64,000 bases of DNA from Branchiostoma floridae. Its lineage: Eukaryota > Chordata > Leptocardii > Amphioxiformes > Branchiostomatidae. This document shows positions 48,209-60,300 of the stretch, one piece after another. The notes under the pieces were generated by a model, which searched no databases, was not told where the DNA came from, and saw nothing but the letters and a program-made list of their open reading frames with translations. The first letter of the stretch is position 1; each line of letters starts with the position of its first letter. The stretch lies in assembly GCF_000003815.2 (NCBI RefSeq), contig NC_049995.1:15042444-15106443 (forward strand), written 5' to 3'. The translations under genes and the position numbers were made by a program.

Positions 48209-50703
48209 CGTCATCAACTGAGGCAATATTACATGCAAATACATATGCTGCATTGAAACAAATACCAGCGATTCTGCGTATCAAATATATCGCTTTACCA
48301 ATTGAAAAAAGATATTAACTTTTTTGCTAGCTATATTACTTTGCAAAGAAATATTTCAAGATGATTTTGGTTGTGTGTTATATGACTCTCACAGTAGTAT
48401 CTCTGTGCTAAACAAAAACGATAAGTTGATTTTCATTTCCGTTTTGTTGAGTGCATTCAGTGTGCTAAAAGGCGGCATAGTATGCGCCTAAAGTTTAATG
48501 TATCAAAGTATCCATCCATTATCATCTGTCGACGTGCTTACACATGGAGTATACCGCCCCGTGTACCCCTGTCACATTTGGCGGAAATCGATCGGACGAC
48601 GAGTCTGCGGCAATCGGCCGAGCCTCACTTATAATTATAGCTTTATTGAACAACAATTGTACAACGTACAAAGTATGGCTTATATGTGACAGGGACGGTT
48701 TTCAGGTGAAGCACTCGAAACCCTCTGTCGATCTTAAATATGGCCGATCTTCCATCGATACGCCCCAACATCGTGGATAATGGGGTATTAGCAGATACAA
48801 GACGGGGATGCGCCAGGTCCTCCGTCCGGGTGAATGGTGTAAATCGCCACATAGCTGATAGGAGACGGAGGTCCGTCAGGCCTCCATTCGGGTGATTTGT
48901 AGGTAAGACAGACAGGAGGATTTCCAGACATGCCCCTACTGGATTTCGTAAGATGTGGTGGGTTCTTTAACGTGCATGAGGTGTGTACTAGTATGTGGCA
49001 CGGGACCTCCATTTAACGTCATATCCGGTCTGAGGGTCGGTCCAAGTGAGGGAGGTCGGGTAATGTACCCAAGGGCACAAAATCGGTGACACGACAGAAG
49101 CCGGTACCTTTCGGTACTGAGCAAAGCACGTTGCAGACTACGCGTGCGATTGAATCATATCTGTAGCAATTGTAAGGAAAATAAATAAAAACATAGTAAA
49201 AGAACTGTTGTCTCGTTTTAGTCTTATTCGATTGTGTTTTTGCAGACACATGAATTAGTGATACAAAAGACACCAGTATCTTTACATTATAGCTACTTAG
49301 ATGGCTAACATTTGTTTGTGCAAATGGGAATTTTTTTGTAGGCTACCAAACATTAGGGGATTTTTGTGGCTTGCTATTGCGTTGTACTTCGATGGTACCA
49401 TGGTGGAAATGTGGAAAAAAGTGACACATGGAACAAATTGCAATCTGAATGGAGATTTTTGAATACAAAATATATGCAGCCCGCCAAATTCCCACCTTTA
49501 CACAACAATGCCTCAGATTACGCTTAAACACCCCTGTAACCAAATGGGTAACACCTGAATATACAGCTGAAAGAAATCTACATGAACACATCACACGGTC
49601 TCTTTTGACCTCCGTGTCCCAAGGAAGAAGGCACGACAAGTAAACTCTCAGGTAAGGACTTAGCGATGTGTAGTCTACATTCGACACTGAGGTTTCCACT
49701 AACTAAAGATGAATTGACTGTGACTTTGTGCGCATTTTCGGACGAAGTTCTAACAATATGCGCACGAAAATGGTATGCTCAGAAATTCAGTAAGGTTTAT
49801 AGAAGCATAAAATGATAGCAAATGATTTTGACCTACATGGATAGGACTCAATAACAGATAGATTTTATGACATACACACGCCGTCCGATGGTATATAGTA
49901 GGTAAAAACCTAAACAGTTTTTCAGAAGGCTCCCCATGATGACACTTACTGTCTTTTTATGTTGAGACGAGATGTAGACTTTTCTACTTTAGTAGCAAAT
50001 CATATGTGTGTAAAGGAACAGACCAGGTATGTTGCACATATTTGTAAGTCCATTGACAATCACCAGCTGTGGGGGTGTCGTGGGAATATTCAAATTAGAT
50101 AGTACTACATGTTACTATATCGTATTCGTTAATCTCCAAGTAGATTCCTCCGTGGCAAGACAGTAACATAAGCTGGGGAAAGACTTTAGCCGGCAGAGGA
50201 GTAAATTGGCAATTTTACTCCTCTGCCGGCTACAGTCCTTCCCCAGCTTCTGATGCTGCCTTGCCACGGAGGAATCTGCTTGGAGATTACTATATCGTCA
50301 CCAGAACTCATTTTCTTCAAAGAGACATCAAAATGTACGATATATTGTATGCTACACAAAAGAGACCATTTACTGGTTACTCGCCAAGGCAATATGGTGC
50401 TACAAACGGACAGAACAGTCTACTTTTGACTTTAACAGTGCTGGCGTGATCGACTGTCACTAATCTAACAGTATCTACTCTCTGAATACGTATTACAGTA
50501 ATATTTTCTACTATGGTGTTATATACAGTAGGTGGTATGTGTAGATGTGCCTTTGACGTGCAATGACTGAGCCAATTACGTTTTGGCATGAAAGTCATTT
50601 GAGCCAAAATCTGAATAAATACTACTTGACTATGTCTGCGCGAGCTTATATTTCAACATGTTATTGTAACGTTAGGAGAAGAAAAAGGACACTACAGTCT
50701 CAC
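48209..50703. other. gene C 3' flank and intergenic DNA
   Basis: 48640-49190 looks like a dispersed repeat. GTGGGTTCTTTAACGTGCAT and GGCACGGGACCTCCATTTAA resemble sequence I associate with marine invertebrate repeats, and two TCCGTC-GG-C-TCCG-TCGGGTGA-T stretches (48820 and 48868) repeat. AATAAA lies at 49180. No exon was recognised. Confidence 0.4.
50123..50290. mobile_element. palindromic MITE (TCTCCAAG family, second copy)
   Basis: TTAATCTCCAAGTAGATTCC and CTCCGTGGCAAG are mirrored by CTTGCCACGGAGGAATCTGC and TTGGAGATTA. The centre is GGCAGAGGAGTAAA and its complement. ACTATATCG occurs on both sides. Related to 4096-4245. Confidence 0.75.
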
Positions 50704-50837
50704 CACGTGGGGTGGTCTTGCGTCATCAATATGTGGGTACGTGACATCACTAGGTAACTTGGCTTCCGTTTCAGTCTGCCTAGCTGGCCGGGGAGGGGCC
50801 TGGGGCAATCCTGCGCCACCGAGAGTACAATCTACAG
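50704..50837 (+). promoter_or_regulatory. candidate promoter and leader exon of gene D
   Basis: TTGGCTTCCGTTTCAGTCTG (A of the initiator at 50773) parallels the initiators of genes B and C. A CACGTG E-box lies at 50704-50709. The exon would end at 50837 (ATCTACAG before GTTTGT). No TATA box at -30. The link to gene D is inference. Confidence 0.4.
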
Positions 50838-53569
50838 GTTTGTTACAGTCTCTCTCTAATATGCATACTAATTTATGCAGTTCGATATCTTATAAGATAA
50901 CAAAGTGTATCTATTCTATGTACCTATGACCATAAAACCATGTCATAAAACGTCATTTTTTAACAATGTTGGAGCTATTTGACTTTTATCAACTGTTAGT
51001 TTGTGAAGGGGCACGGTTGTCACAATGATTGCAATTGTTTATTATTAAGGATTATTGTCCATTAGATTTCTACATTTCTACAATCGCTAATTTCAAAGTA
51101 AAGAGTCTTTTTGTTCCACTGTGACATTACTCTGTGTAGCAGGAGCACAGGGGTTACTTGTGGTTAACGTATCATGTTACGGCGTGTGGCCGTATTTATG
51201 ACGGCAATGGTATCTGCCATTTGTGTCTGCCAAACCATAACCACTGATCGGCCTAACAAGTACATGTAACCACATAAACATATGAGACAAATGTATTCTA
51301 AACGTACAATTTCAAGTCGATGACTGCTTCAAAGATACTTTTTAGGTTGATGATAACTTTTGCTGTGAGACTGTAAGTTTCAGATGCTGTATTTATGACG
51401 CCAGTACCATTTGTGGCTGCCAAACCTTAACCATTGATCTATCTCAGTCATGTAATGCCATAAACAGATGTGACAAAAATATTCTAAATGTAAAACTTTA
51501 ATTCGTGTCTGCTTGAATGCACTTTTTAGAATGGTTATAATGGTTTAGAATGGTGAGACTGGGAGTTTCAGAAGCTGCTGTTGACCAGAACTTGCTAAAA
51601 TTCAAGGTTATGTTCGATTTCATGGTCACGCCCTACATACCAGTACAGCTGACTGTAAAACGATAGGCAGGGAGAAATCCAATAATGTCGTCCGATCCTC
51701 GATGTGTAACATTTTGCCGATATTTCTTGTTTCAAACGCGCCAACCAAGGTCAGACACAGGGTAGCAAGTGCACCGGGCATGCAGTCGTCGGAATGCAGA
51801 AAAATGTTGAAAATGGTTGTTTATTCGTTATAGTAATGTAGATATGTCGCAAAATATATAACAATACCATAAAAAGTTTCTAATAGGTAACTTAAGTTTA
51901 AAACATAAGAAAGACGACTGTATTCTTCGTTTTTAGCGAGTCGCTTCAAATGCATTTTTCTAGGACTATATTGTACCTTTACGTTGGAGAGACATTTTCT
52001 CGCTACTTTTTTTCAGCCAGATGCAGAAACAGCATGTAATATCGGAAATATTCAAATCTGTCAAAATCCTTGAGAGGCTGCTGACACATTTCGTATGTGG
52101 GCACAGCTTCAGACCCCCACATACTGACTGCCTGTAAACTACGTATTTCCATGGTACCATTCACGAAGGTCAGTCAGACTTAGCCGACTACTTTTGCTAT
52201 GTGGAAGGGACCTTTTCGCTGCAGTTTTCTCAAGCTTGGTGCAGAAATAGCATGGGATGTCAAAAGTATTCAAATTTGTCACACAATCTTGAGAGGGTGG
52301 TGACACATTTCTTATGCGGACATAATACCCCTACCGTACATACTGACTACCTGTCTATTTCTATGGTACCATTCACGAAGGTCAGCCTGGCTTAGCCGTT
52401 TCCTTTTGCGACGTGCCCTTTTGATCCTGTCTGTCACTTGTGAGCGGATATCGTATCACAAGGGCACCAGGGACGGCCTCATGTGGGGGACATGTAGCCT
52501 GGTAACGCAGCCACTTCCAGGGCTGCAAAAGGGGCTTGCTCGTGGCAAATGTTAGCATCCACCCCTTGCTGTCATGGCCAACTAAACCTAGCCTCTATCA
52601 GGCCTTGCTATGGAGTTCGATGATAAAATTTGGCAAAAAAAGGTGAACAGAGTTGAGAGTCCTACCAGGGACAGCGTCATGTAGACAAACATAAGTTCGT
52701 CACTACACGAGGGACGGCCACATGTGGGGAAAATGCAGCCTGATAACCAGTCGTTCCTACGACTGTACGTTAGGGGGTCCTCTGCACTGTAGACTTCTAT
52801 TCCCGCCTAGTTGACTATGCCTAGTGGCCATTCCATTCCCCGTCAGACCTTCCTATGGGGATATATGGTAAAATAGGGCAAGTGATTGGGAATGGCATCT
52901 GTGGGAAGGGCATCTTTTTCTCATTAGGTAAATGTTCCTGACTGTATAAATATGGTGCCCAAACTCCTCTAGTAAACTCAAAATCGCCAGTGTAGTCTGG
53001 CATAACGAAGCCCACTCCGTTGATGTTGTCTGCCTAGATTTGCTGGCTATCCAGTGTTGGTGGGGATGTGCTAAAGAAAAGATTTTCTCGGGGAGATGTA
53101 GACCCTGATACCGAAGACCTAAACTGCACAGGTCCTAATACCAGACTGAATTCCAGGCTGCGGGAGATACTGCATGATGAAACTAGATCCAGGGACAGAC
53201 AGACATGACATTTGGTACTAGTGTGTACGACCTTAATCATGTTGGTGCTACGTGTGACATTTCGCGTCTGCATCAGTACAGATTGTCCTTTCATCGTGTA
53301 GAGCTGACACATTGGTGTCTGGTATTTTAGGCCTGTATAACAATGCCCTTTAACTCTATATTTATTTGCATTTTGCCTCATCTGATGTTCTGTGAATAGT
53401 TTCATCAGGCTGGTATGTCACTGAATCAATACTGGATATCTTGTGTAAAATGCACTAGTTTCTTTCTTCCACAACTTGATACTTTATGTAGATACAAGCT
53501 GTTGAAGCTTCTACCAATCTACTAAAATAGACAAATACGTTGCTGTCGTTGTAGTGGCGAAAATCCATG
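50838..53569 (+). other. presumed first intron of gene D
   Basis: Made of local duplications: about 51180-51570 (two units with GTATTTATGACG and GCCAAACC-TAACCA), about 51975-52410 (two units ending TGGTACCATTCACGAAGGTC), and 52430-52760 (GGGACGGCC-CATGTGGGG twice). No conserved frame. Confidence 0.5.
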
Positions 53570-53671
53570 AGAAAAGACGACGGATACAGGAAAATCATCA
53601 CGCCCTCTACCGACTAAAGGTGCGGGTGCAGTAAACCAAACAAGCTCGCCCAAACGGACACCACAACCAAG
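53570..53671 (+). pseudogene. degenerate leader-peptide exon of gene D
   Basis: Nucleotides resemble the ATG exon of gene C (AAATCACGCCCTCTACCG versus AAATCATCACGCCCTCTACC, and GTGCAGTAAA). The frame from its ATG stops at CGACTAA, and the exon ends before a GTAGGG donor at 53672. It may survive as untranslated leader. Confidence 0.5.
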
Positions 53672-54104
53672 GTAGGGCTTACAAAGAAAAACCTTCACAA
53701 ACCATCGTTATGGTAATATCCCAAAGCTTCCTTCATTTTTTTTTTCATTTCCAATACATACTGTATTGAGGTGGCTAGAGCATTTCTACTTGTGGGTAAC
53801 AGCTCTTTATACGCACCTTACCGACGTTTGGAACACCATCTGACTGGTTCTACTTCACACTGCAGCAATCGCTGGTGTTGACATTAACAGTAATTTCAAA
53901 CTTGTAACTCCGGTGTCACTGACGATGTTACCAAGTGCCTTTGCAACGTTGAAGAAGTTGTTTAGTGTCATGGACTTGTTCACCTCCCGGCTGTTTTACA
54001 TTATTATAGCCGGATTCACACGTGCGTATATATTCAAGTCTTTTGGAGGTCCGTATGGAATCCTTAGCCTCTACCAGGCTCATAGTGGAAATTGGAAAAA
54101 TATA

Positions 54105-54135
54105 TTCACATAACATAACATAACATAACATAAAA
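54105..54135 (+). repeat. (ATAAC)n microsatellite
   Basis: Five to six CATAA units in the gene D leader intron. A (TTGCA)n tract lies at 54760-54782. Confidence 0.8.
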
Positions 54136-54351
54136 GTTAGCTGTCCAATGCCACCAGCCTACTTCGCTGGTATAGTATCTTGCTATATTTGTCCAATTTC
54201 TATTACTTTCCTGACGACCTGTGGAGCCTGGTAGAGGCTTATACTTCTATGCGGACCTCAAACTGACTTGAATATATACGTACGTGTGAACCTACCTTTT
54301 CCAGTTACTTACAACCCTGATGCAGCTGATCTTCTCTCTCTCCAGAACAAG

Positions 54352-57300
54352 ATGGCAGACTGTGTTCCCGTGAAGTTTTCGCTGAGGGGGAAAATAAGTG
54401 GAGACGTTTTTGTTCTGGGTTCCTGGGACGGATGGAGTCAGGCTACCAAACTAGACAAAAGGTGAGGCCTTCAAAGATTCCCTCGCTTAGACCATCATGA
54501 GGTTTGAGTTCTTATCCAGTTTGCTTAATGGTTACCTGTATGTAGACTAGACCTCTGACCCACAAGTATCAAACCTAAATACAAAGTTCAACTTATGTTA
54601 AGTTCTACTCAATAAGGATTTTGTCCTTAGGATTAATATTATTGTTTCATTTGAAGTATACGTTAACCATTTGAGTTTGTTAACGTTGTATGTATTCTAT
54701 GAGAAGTGTAAATGTACGAATGTGTTGGCACCCAATATCAGCTAAGCTGTATGAGTCTGCCATGCATTGCATTGCATTGCATTTGTGATTTCAATAAATT
54801 GAATCAAATTATATTTCAGCGATGAAACTCTAGAGAACAGCACGCGGCTAAGTCTACCATGCGGCTACTATGAGTACAAGTTTAAGATAGGCGACCACTG
54901 GATCCACGACAATACAAAGGTAAATTTTGGGTATATATTAGCTCTCAATTAGCCTTAAAGAGTTAAGTATATTTGAATGCTAGATGCATTGTGCATTGCT
55001 ACTACTTAACTACCACGTGCACATTGTATTTTACTTTATAATGTTAACATAACCTGTAGCTACTAAAACAAACACAGCTTCAATTTGTGGATGTAGCTGG
55101 CAATGATATATATTGAGGTAGTTACATGAAATATAATTTGAGCTACACAAGCCTTGAAATAACAAAACTGATTTGATATTCAGGACAGATGGAAAAAGTT
55201 ATACTTACGAAGATGATGGCCCAATTCATGCCTTCGTCCTATCCAGACTGGGGGGGGGGGGGGGGTGCTAAAAGTGCCTGCGCCAACTTTGACCTCCTAT
55301 ACCTCCCAAACGGCTTGTGCTAGAACAACCAAACTTAGTGAGTTTTCCTAAAATACTGTTGGCAACAATTTTTAAAATTTTTTTGATTTTTTCTGATTTT
55401 TCGTGTTGCCATGGCAACTGGTTTCTGAAAAGCAAATTTGACAAAAACCACTAATTTTGGTTTAAACAATGGGATTTTAAGATTTTCTTGCTAAACTTAA
55501 CTTCTTTTCATATATCTTTAATATCTAACACATCTTAGTTAAACATTTATAATTAAATATTCATAAATTATGCTAATGAGATGACGTAATTGCTCAAAAT
55601 CCAAGATGGACGACAATATCATGATTTAAAGTATAACAAACTTATTTTCACTCAGATTTCATTACTACGTGGTATTTTCTTACAGAAAACATTCATGTGA
55701 ACGTTTTTAATCCATTTCCATGGGGTTTTAGCGTTATATGTTGAAAAAAATGTATCTTGAAAAATTTAAGGTTCATAATCCAAGATGGCGGATAGCTGAA
55801 CTACAGATGACGTCATTCTATGACGTCATTTTGACGTCGTTGCGTCGGCTTTTGACAACAGAAGTCTTATAAGGTTTGAGTTTGAGTTTTTTTTAGGATT
55901 TGGGGCCGATTTGAATGTCTCTGAGAAAAGCACTAACGCTTCTCAAAACACCGTTTTTCGGATAATTCAATGTTTCCGATGGAAAAGGGTGTGTTGTCGC
56001 TGACCGACAGACTCATTTGACATTTTCTGTAGAAATGTTATTTTTGGTAAAAACCATCAAAAATATATGCTTTTCATAAAAAAATTGCTAATTTGGGGCC
56101 ATTTTTTACAGGCCGCTACACATGAATTTTCCTGGGATAATGACTCATATGGCAATGAAGGTCAAGACTTCTTCTGTATACTGAGTAAAAAGGAAAAAAG
56201 TTATCCGATACGTTTTCCGCAAGCTCCGATGGCGCTAAAACACCCAAAATGCACATAGAACGCATGATCTGGGTAATCAGGCGACGAAACGCTTTACCGC
56301 TATCGCGCGCACTAATACCAGGAAGTGTTCGCCGCACGATCAAATCTCCGACACCATAAAACGCTACGAACAACAAGCATTTGGAGAACTATAAAAGATT
56401 ATAGACTTTTAAAGCGATAGCCGAAAAATCTAGAGCTAAAACTATGGAGACAACCTCTGATTTGCGTCTTATTCTTAGGGACTATTTAGATATCTGGACA
56501 ATTGAAATTCCGAACCGGAACCATAACACTTAAATATTGATAATAAACCTTTCTTGGTAACTTTTTGAGTGAGATATTCAAGTATTATGGGAATTCCCCG
56601 TTTTAGCCGAAAATATCAATTAATGACGTCATAATTACGTCATATGACGTCATAATGATATAAAAATTTCAGAAATTATAAAACTCGATGAGCATAACCC
56701 CCCTGCAAATTTGGTGATCGTACAGTAAGCCGTTTTGAAAATAGGAAGGGGGGGTCGAATGAGCCCCCCCCCCCCCCCAGGCCAGGGAAGGCCCAAAAAG
56801 CCCAGTCTGGATAGGGTTAAAATGTGCAGCATTCACCCTACCGAGACACTACATTTATGCTACATTTATACATCTGTATTTCACCCTGCTTACAGCCGAC
56901 GGTGGTGAACAAGTTTCGGACACTAAACAACTTCGTCCACGTCATGAAGCCACCCGATATCGCCATCAGTGACGCTAGCGACCAGCCTGAAATTACTGTT
57001 GATTTCAACCCTATTTTACAAGCCACAGAGGAACCTCTGCCATTGATTCCAAAGCTATACGAAGCTGCACCAAAAGAAAATCAAGATGGCGACGAAGAGT
57101 CTGCTTTCAAGGTAGAACCCCATAAAGGCGTAGAGGTCAAATTAGAACCACAAATCGAAGATGTGGTTGACATGCCACAGGAAAGCATTTTAGATTTGGA
57201 ACCAGTTTCTTAAATAGGAATGAGACCTTTCGGATCAGGCCAGCAAAGTGTCGAAGAGGCGCCAGAACCACCGACGAGTGTGACACCAACTAGCGATATC

Positions 57301-60300
57301 ACAATAGACGCTGTTACAGCAAAGGTACAAACTGGTGAGGAAGTCGAAACGACGTCGTTACGGGTAGCAGACGAAATTGTAAAGGAAACAGAGCAAGTCA
57401 AAGATACAGTTTTCGTACCTGTAGTTGAAAGTTCAGACGAGACGTCAGTCAAAGTATCTCTTGTTGAAGACGAACATGGGAATGCTAAAGTAGACAATAT
57501 TGAAGCATCTGAAACGGCGGCGTTACAGATAGCAGACGAAATCGTCAAGGAAACAGAAGAAGTCAAAGATACAGTTGACGTACCTGTAACTGAACGTCAA
57601 GACGAGACGTCAGTCAAAGTATCGATTGTTGAAGACGAACATGGCGCTGCTGAAGTAGAAAATGTTGAAACACCTTTTGAAACGACGTCGTTACAGGTAG
57701 CAGACGACGTCGCGAAGGAAACAGAGCAAGTCAAAGATACTGTTGAAGTACCTGTACTAACTGGACGTCAAGACGAGACGTCAATCAAAGTATCGCTTGT
57801 TGAAGACGAACATGGTGCTGCTGAAGTAGGAAATGTTGAAACACCTGAAACGACGGCGTTACAGGTATCAGGCGAAACCGTGAAGGAAACAGAGCAAGTC
57901 AAAGATACAGTTGACGTACCTGTAATTGAAAGTCCAGAAGAGACGTCAATCAAAGTATCACTGGTTGAAGACGAACATGGTGCGGCTGAAGTAGAAAATG
58001 TTGAAACACCTTTTGAAACGACGTCGTTACAGGTATCAGCCGAAATCGTGAAAACAGAACAAGTCAAGGATGCAGTTGAAATACCTGTAATTGAAAGTCC
58101 AGACGAGGCGTCGACGCCAGTCAAAGCATCGCTTGTTGAAGACGAACATGGTGCTGCAGAAGTAGACAATGTTGAAACACCTTCTGAACAAGAGAAAAGC
58201 AGTTCAGACGCCCGAAACATTGCAGAAAGGGTCTCTGACAAATCAGTTCATCAGGAAGAGATAGCTGCTGACGAAAACGAAGTTAAGCTGCAGAAAGAAA
58301 TAGAAAACGCCGCCGTTCACGAAGCGACCAAGATTGAGGGAGGCTCCATTAAAACCGAACGGCAACTTCAACAAGAAATTGCTGATTATCTTGCAAGAGA
58401 AAACGACAACGTGCCAGAAATGATTGCCACCAAAGAAACAGTTGACCAGAAAGATAATGCCAGCAATGATGTTCAAGACACCATCGAAAAGGTAGCAGAC
58501 GACAAAATAGTGCCTCAAGAAGAACATCGTGACGAGTCAGTAGAACGTGACCCGAGGACAGTTCCAGACGACGAAACACTTTCTCTAGAAAAGAGACACA
58601 CTGTACCAGAAACAAAGGAGTCTGTTAGTGAAAACCAAGACAAAACGCCCATAAGTGCTATCAAGGCAGACGGCGAGACAGGTCCTGAACTTGTTCAACA
58701 TCAAACGGAGAAATACGACCACAAGGTTATTCAAGACATCCCCGAGTCAAAGGACGATTGTGCATCTGATGAAGTCACTAAAGTACTCGAGGAAAGGACG
58801 CTCCAGGAAGAGGAGAAGGCACCTATCCTGCCTCAGTCAGAACCGGTGAGTGAAACTGTCCAACCAGTGCTGCAAGAACAGCAGCCCGAAGAGACTACTT
58901 TAGAAACCTTAGACAAACACACCAACAAAGCAGTGCCACTAGAGGAGACGCCCATAAAGACTGCCGAAGGTGGTCTTGAAATAGAAGCATTCGAGCCTGT
59001 AGTTGAAAGGCAGTCTCTAGACGAGATACCCATCGAAGCTGAGCCGAACGTCCAGGAGAAAGTAGCACAGACTGTGTCTAAAGAAACTGAAAAACACGAC
59101 AATGTTACTCAAGACATCCCTGAGATAAAGGAAGATACAACAACTGATGAGGTACCACCACAGAAAAAAGGAGTTGAAACTGACAAAGAACAGGAAAAGG
59201 AAGCAACAAGCCTAGACAATGGCAGTGATAAAACGAATCTTCAGCAAGGGAATCAGAAACTTGACGAAACGGCTCCTCCAAAAGAGGCAGCCAACCATGT
59301 CGAAACCATGGTTGATGATGTAGTCAAGGAAATTACTAAAACAGCCATTCAAGAAGCTGGCAAAACAAGTCCTCAGCAAGAGACAGTTGAAAGCGCTGCC
59401 ATGCAAGACCTGGAGGAGAAAACTCAAGAAAAACTCACCAAAGAGCCAGCTAAGCACGAAATACCTAATGAGGCGGAAGTCGAAGTTACTCCACATACCA
59501 CAGGTCAGGAAGAGAAAGCCGATATGGCTGAAACAGAGAAAGATAAAGCTGTCGAGGATGTCACGGGCGAGGTAAAGGGGGCAGACAAAGAAGCTGCTCT
59601 TCCTCAAGTCCATACCAAAGCTGATGTAACCGACTATAACATGACAGAGGTCTTGAAGGAAAATTTACAAGACGCAAGGAATGACAAGAAGTCTTCTGCA
59701 GTTGACATTGAAAAGACAACCCAAAATACAGAAGTGGAAGTTACTCCTTCTAGGGTAGATGCCAATGCTGTCCTAACCGACAAGATGGAGGCTTTGACTG
59801 AAATACTACACGAAAAAGAAAAAGATGAAAAACCAGTCGTCGTTGACGTTGGAAAGGCAACCCAACTTGAGCCGGACGCACCGACGTATGCTCCTGATAT
59901 AACAGACTTAGATAAAACCACGAAAAAGACTACGATTGAAACAAAAGTAAAACAAGAAGACGATGATGGCCTAGAAAGCATGCATAAAGAAGAAGTTCTT
60001 CCGGAAGATGAGACTACCAAAGATGTAGTAAGCAACCTTGAAAAAGAAGTAGAAAAGCCTTCGCCCAAAGCACCAGTTCAGGAGAAAATGTCTGATACGG
60101 TAGTCATAGAAAAGGTGGAAAAGGAAAAAGACAAGGCTTTGGGAGAATCGCCTCAGAAGGTAGACAAAGCAATGAAGGAAGCAGACAAAATTGTACCGGT
60201 AGATGGTGGTAAGGAGGTTCAGGACAGGGTGGGCTTGGGAGACCTTGAAACATCTCCTACAAAAGAAATAGGTGAACATGTTATATTCGACAAGGCTGTC

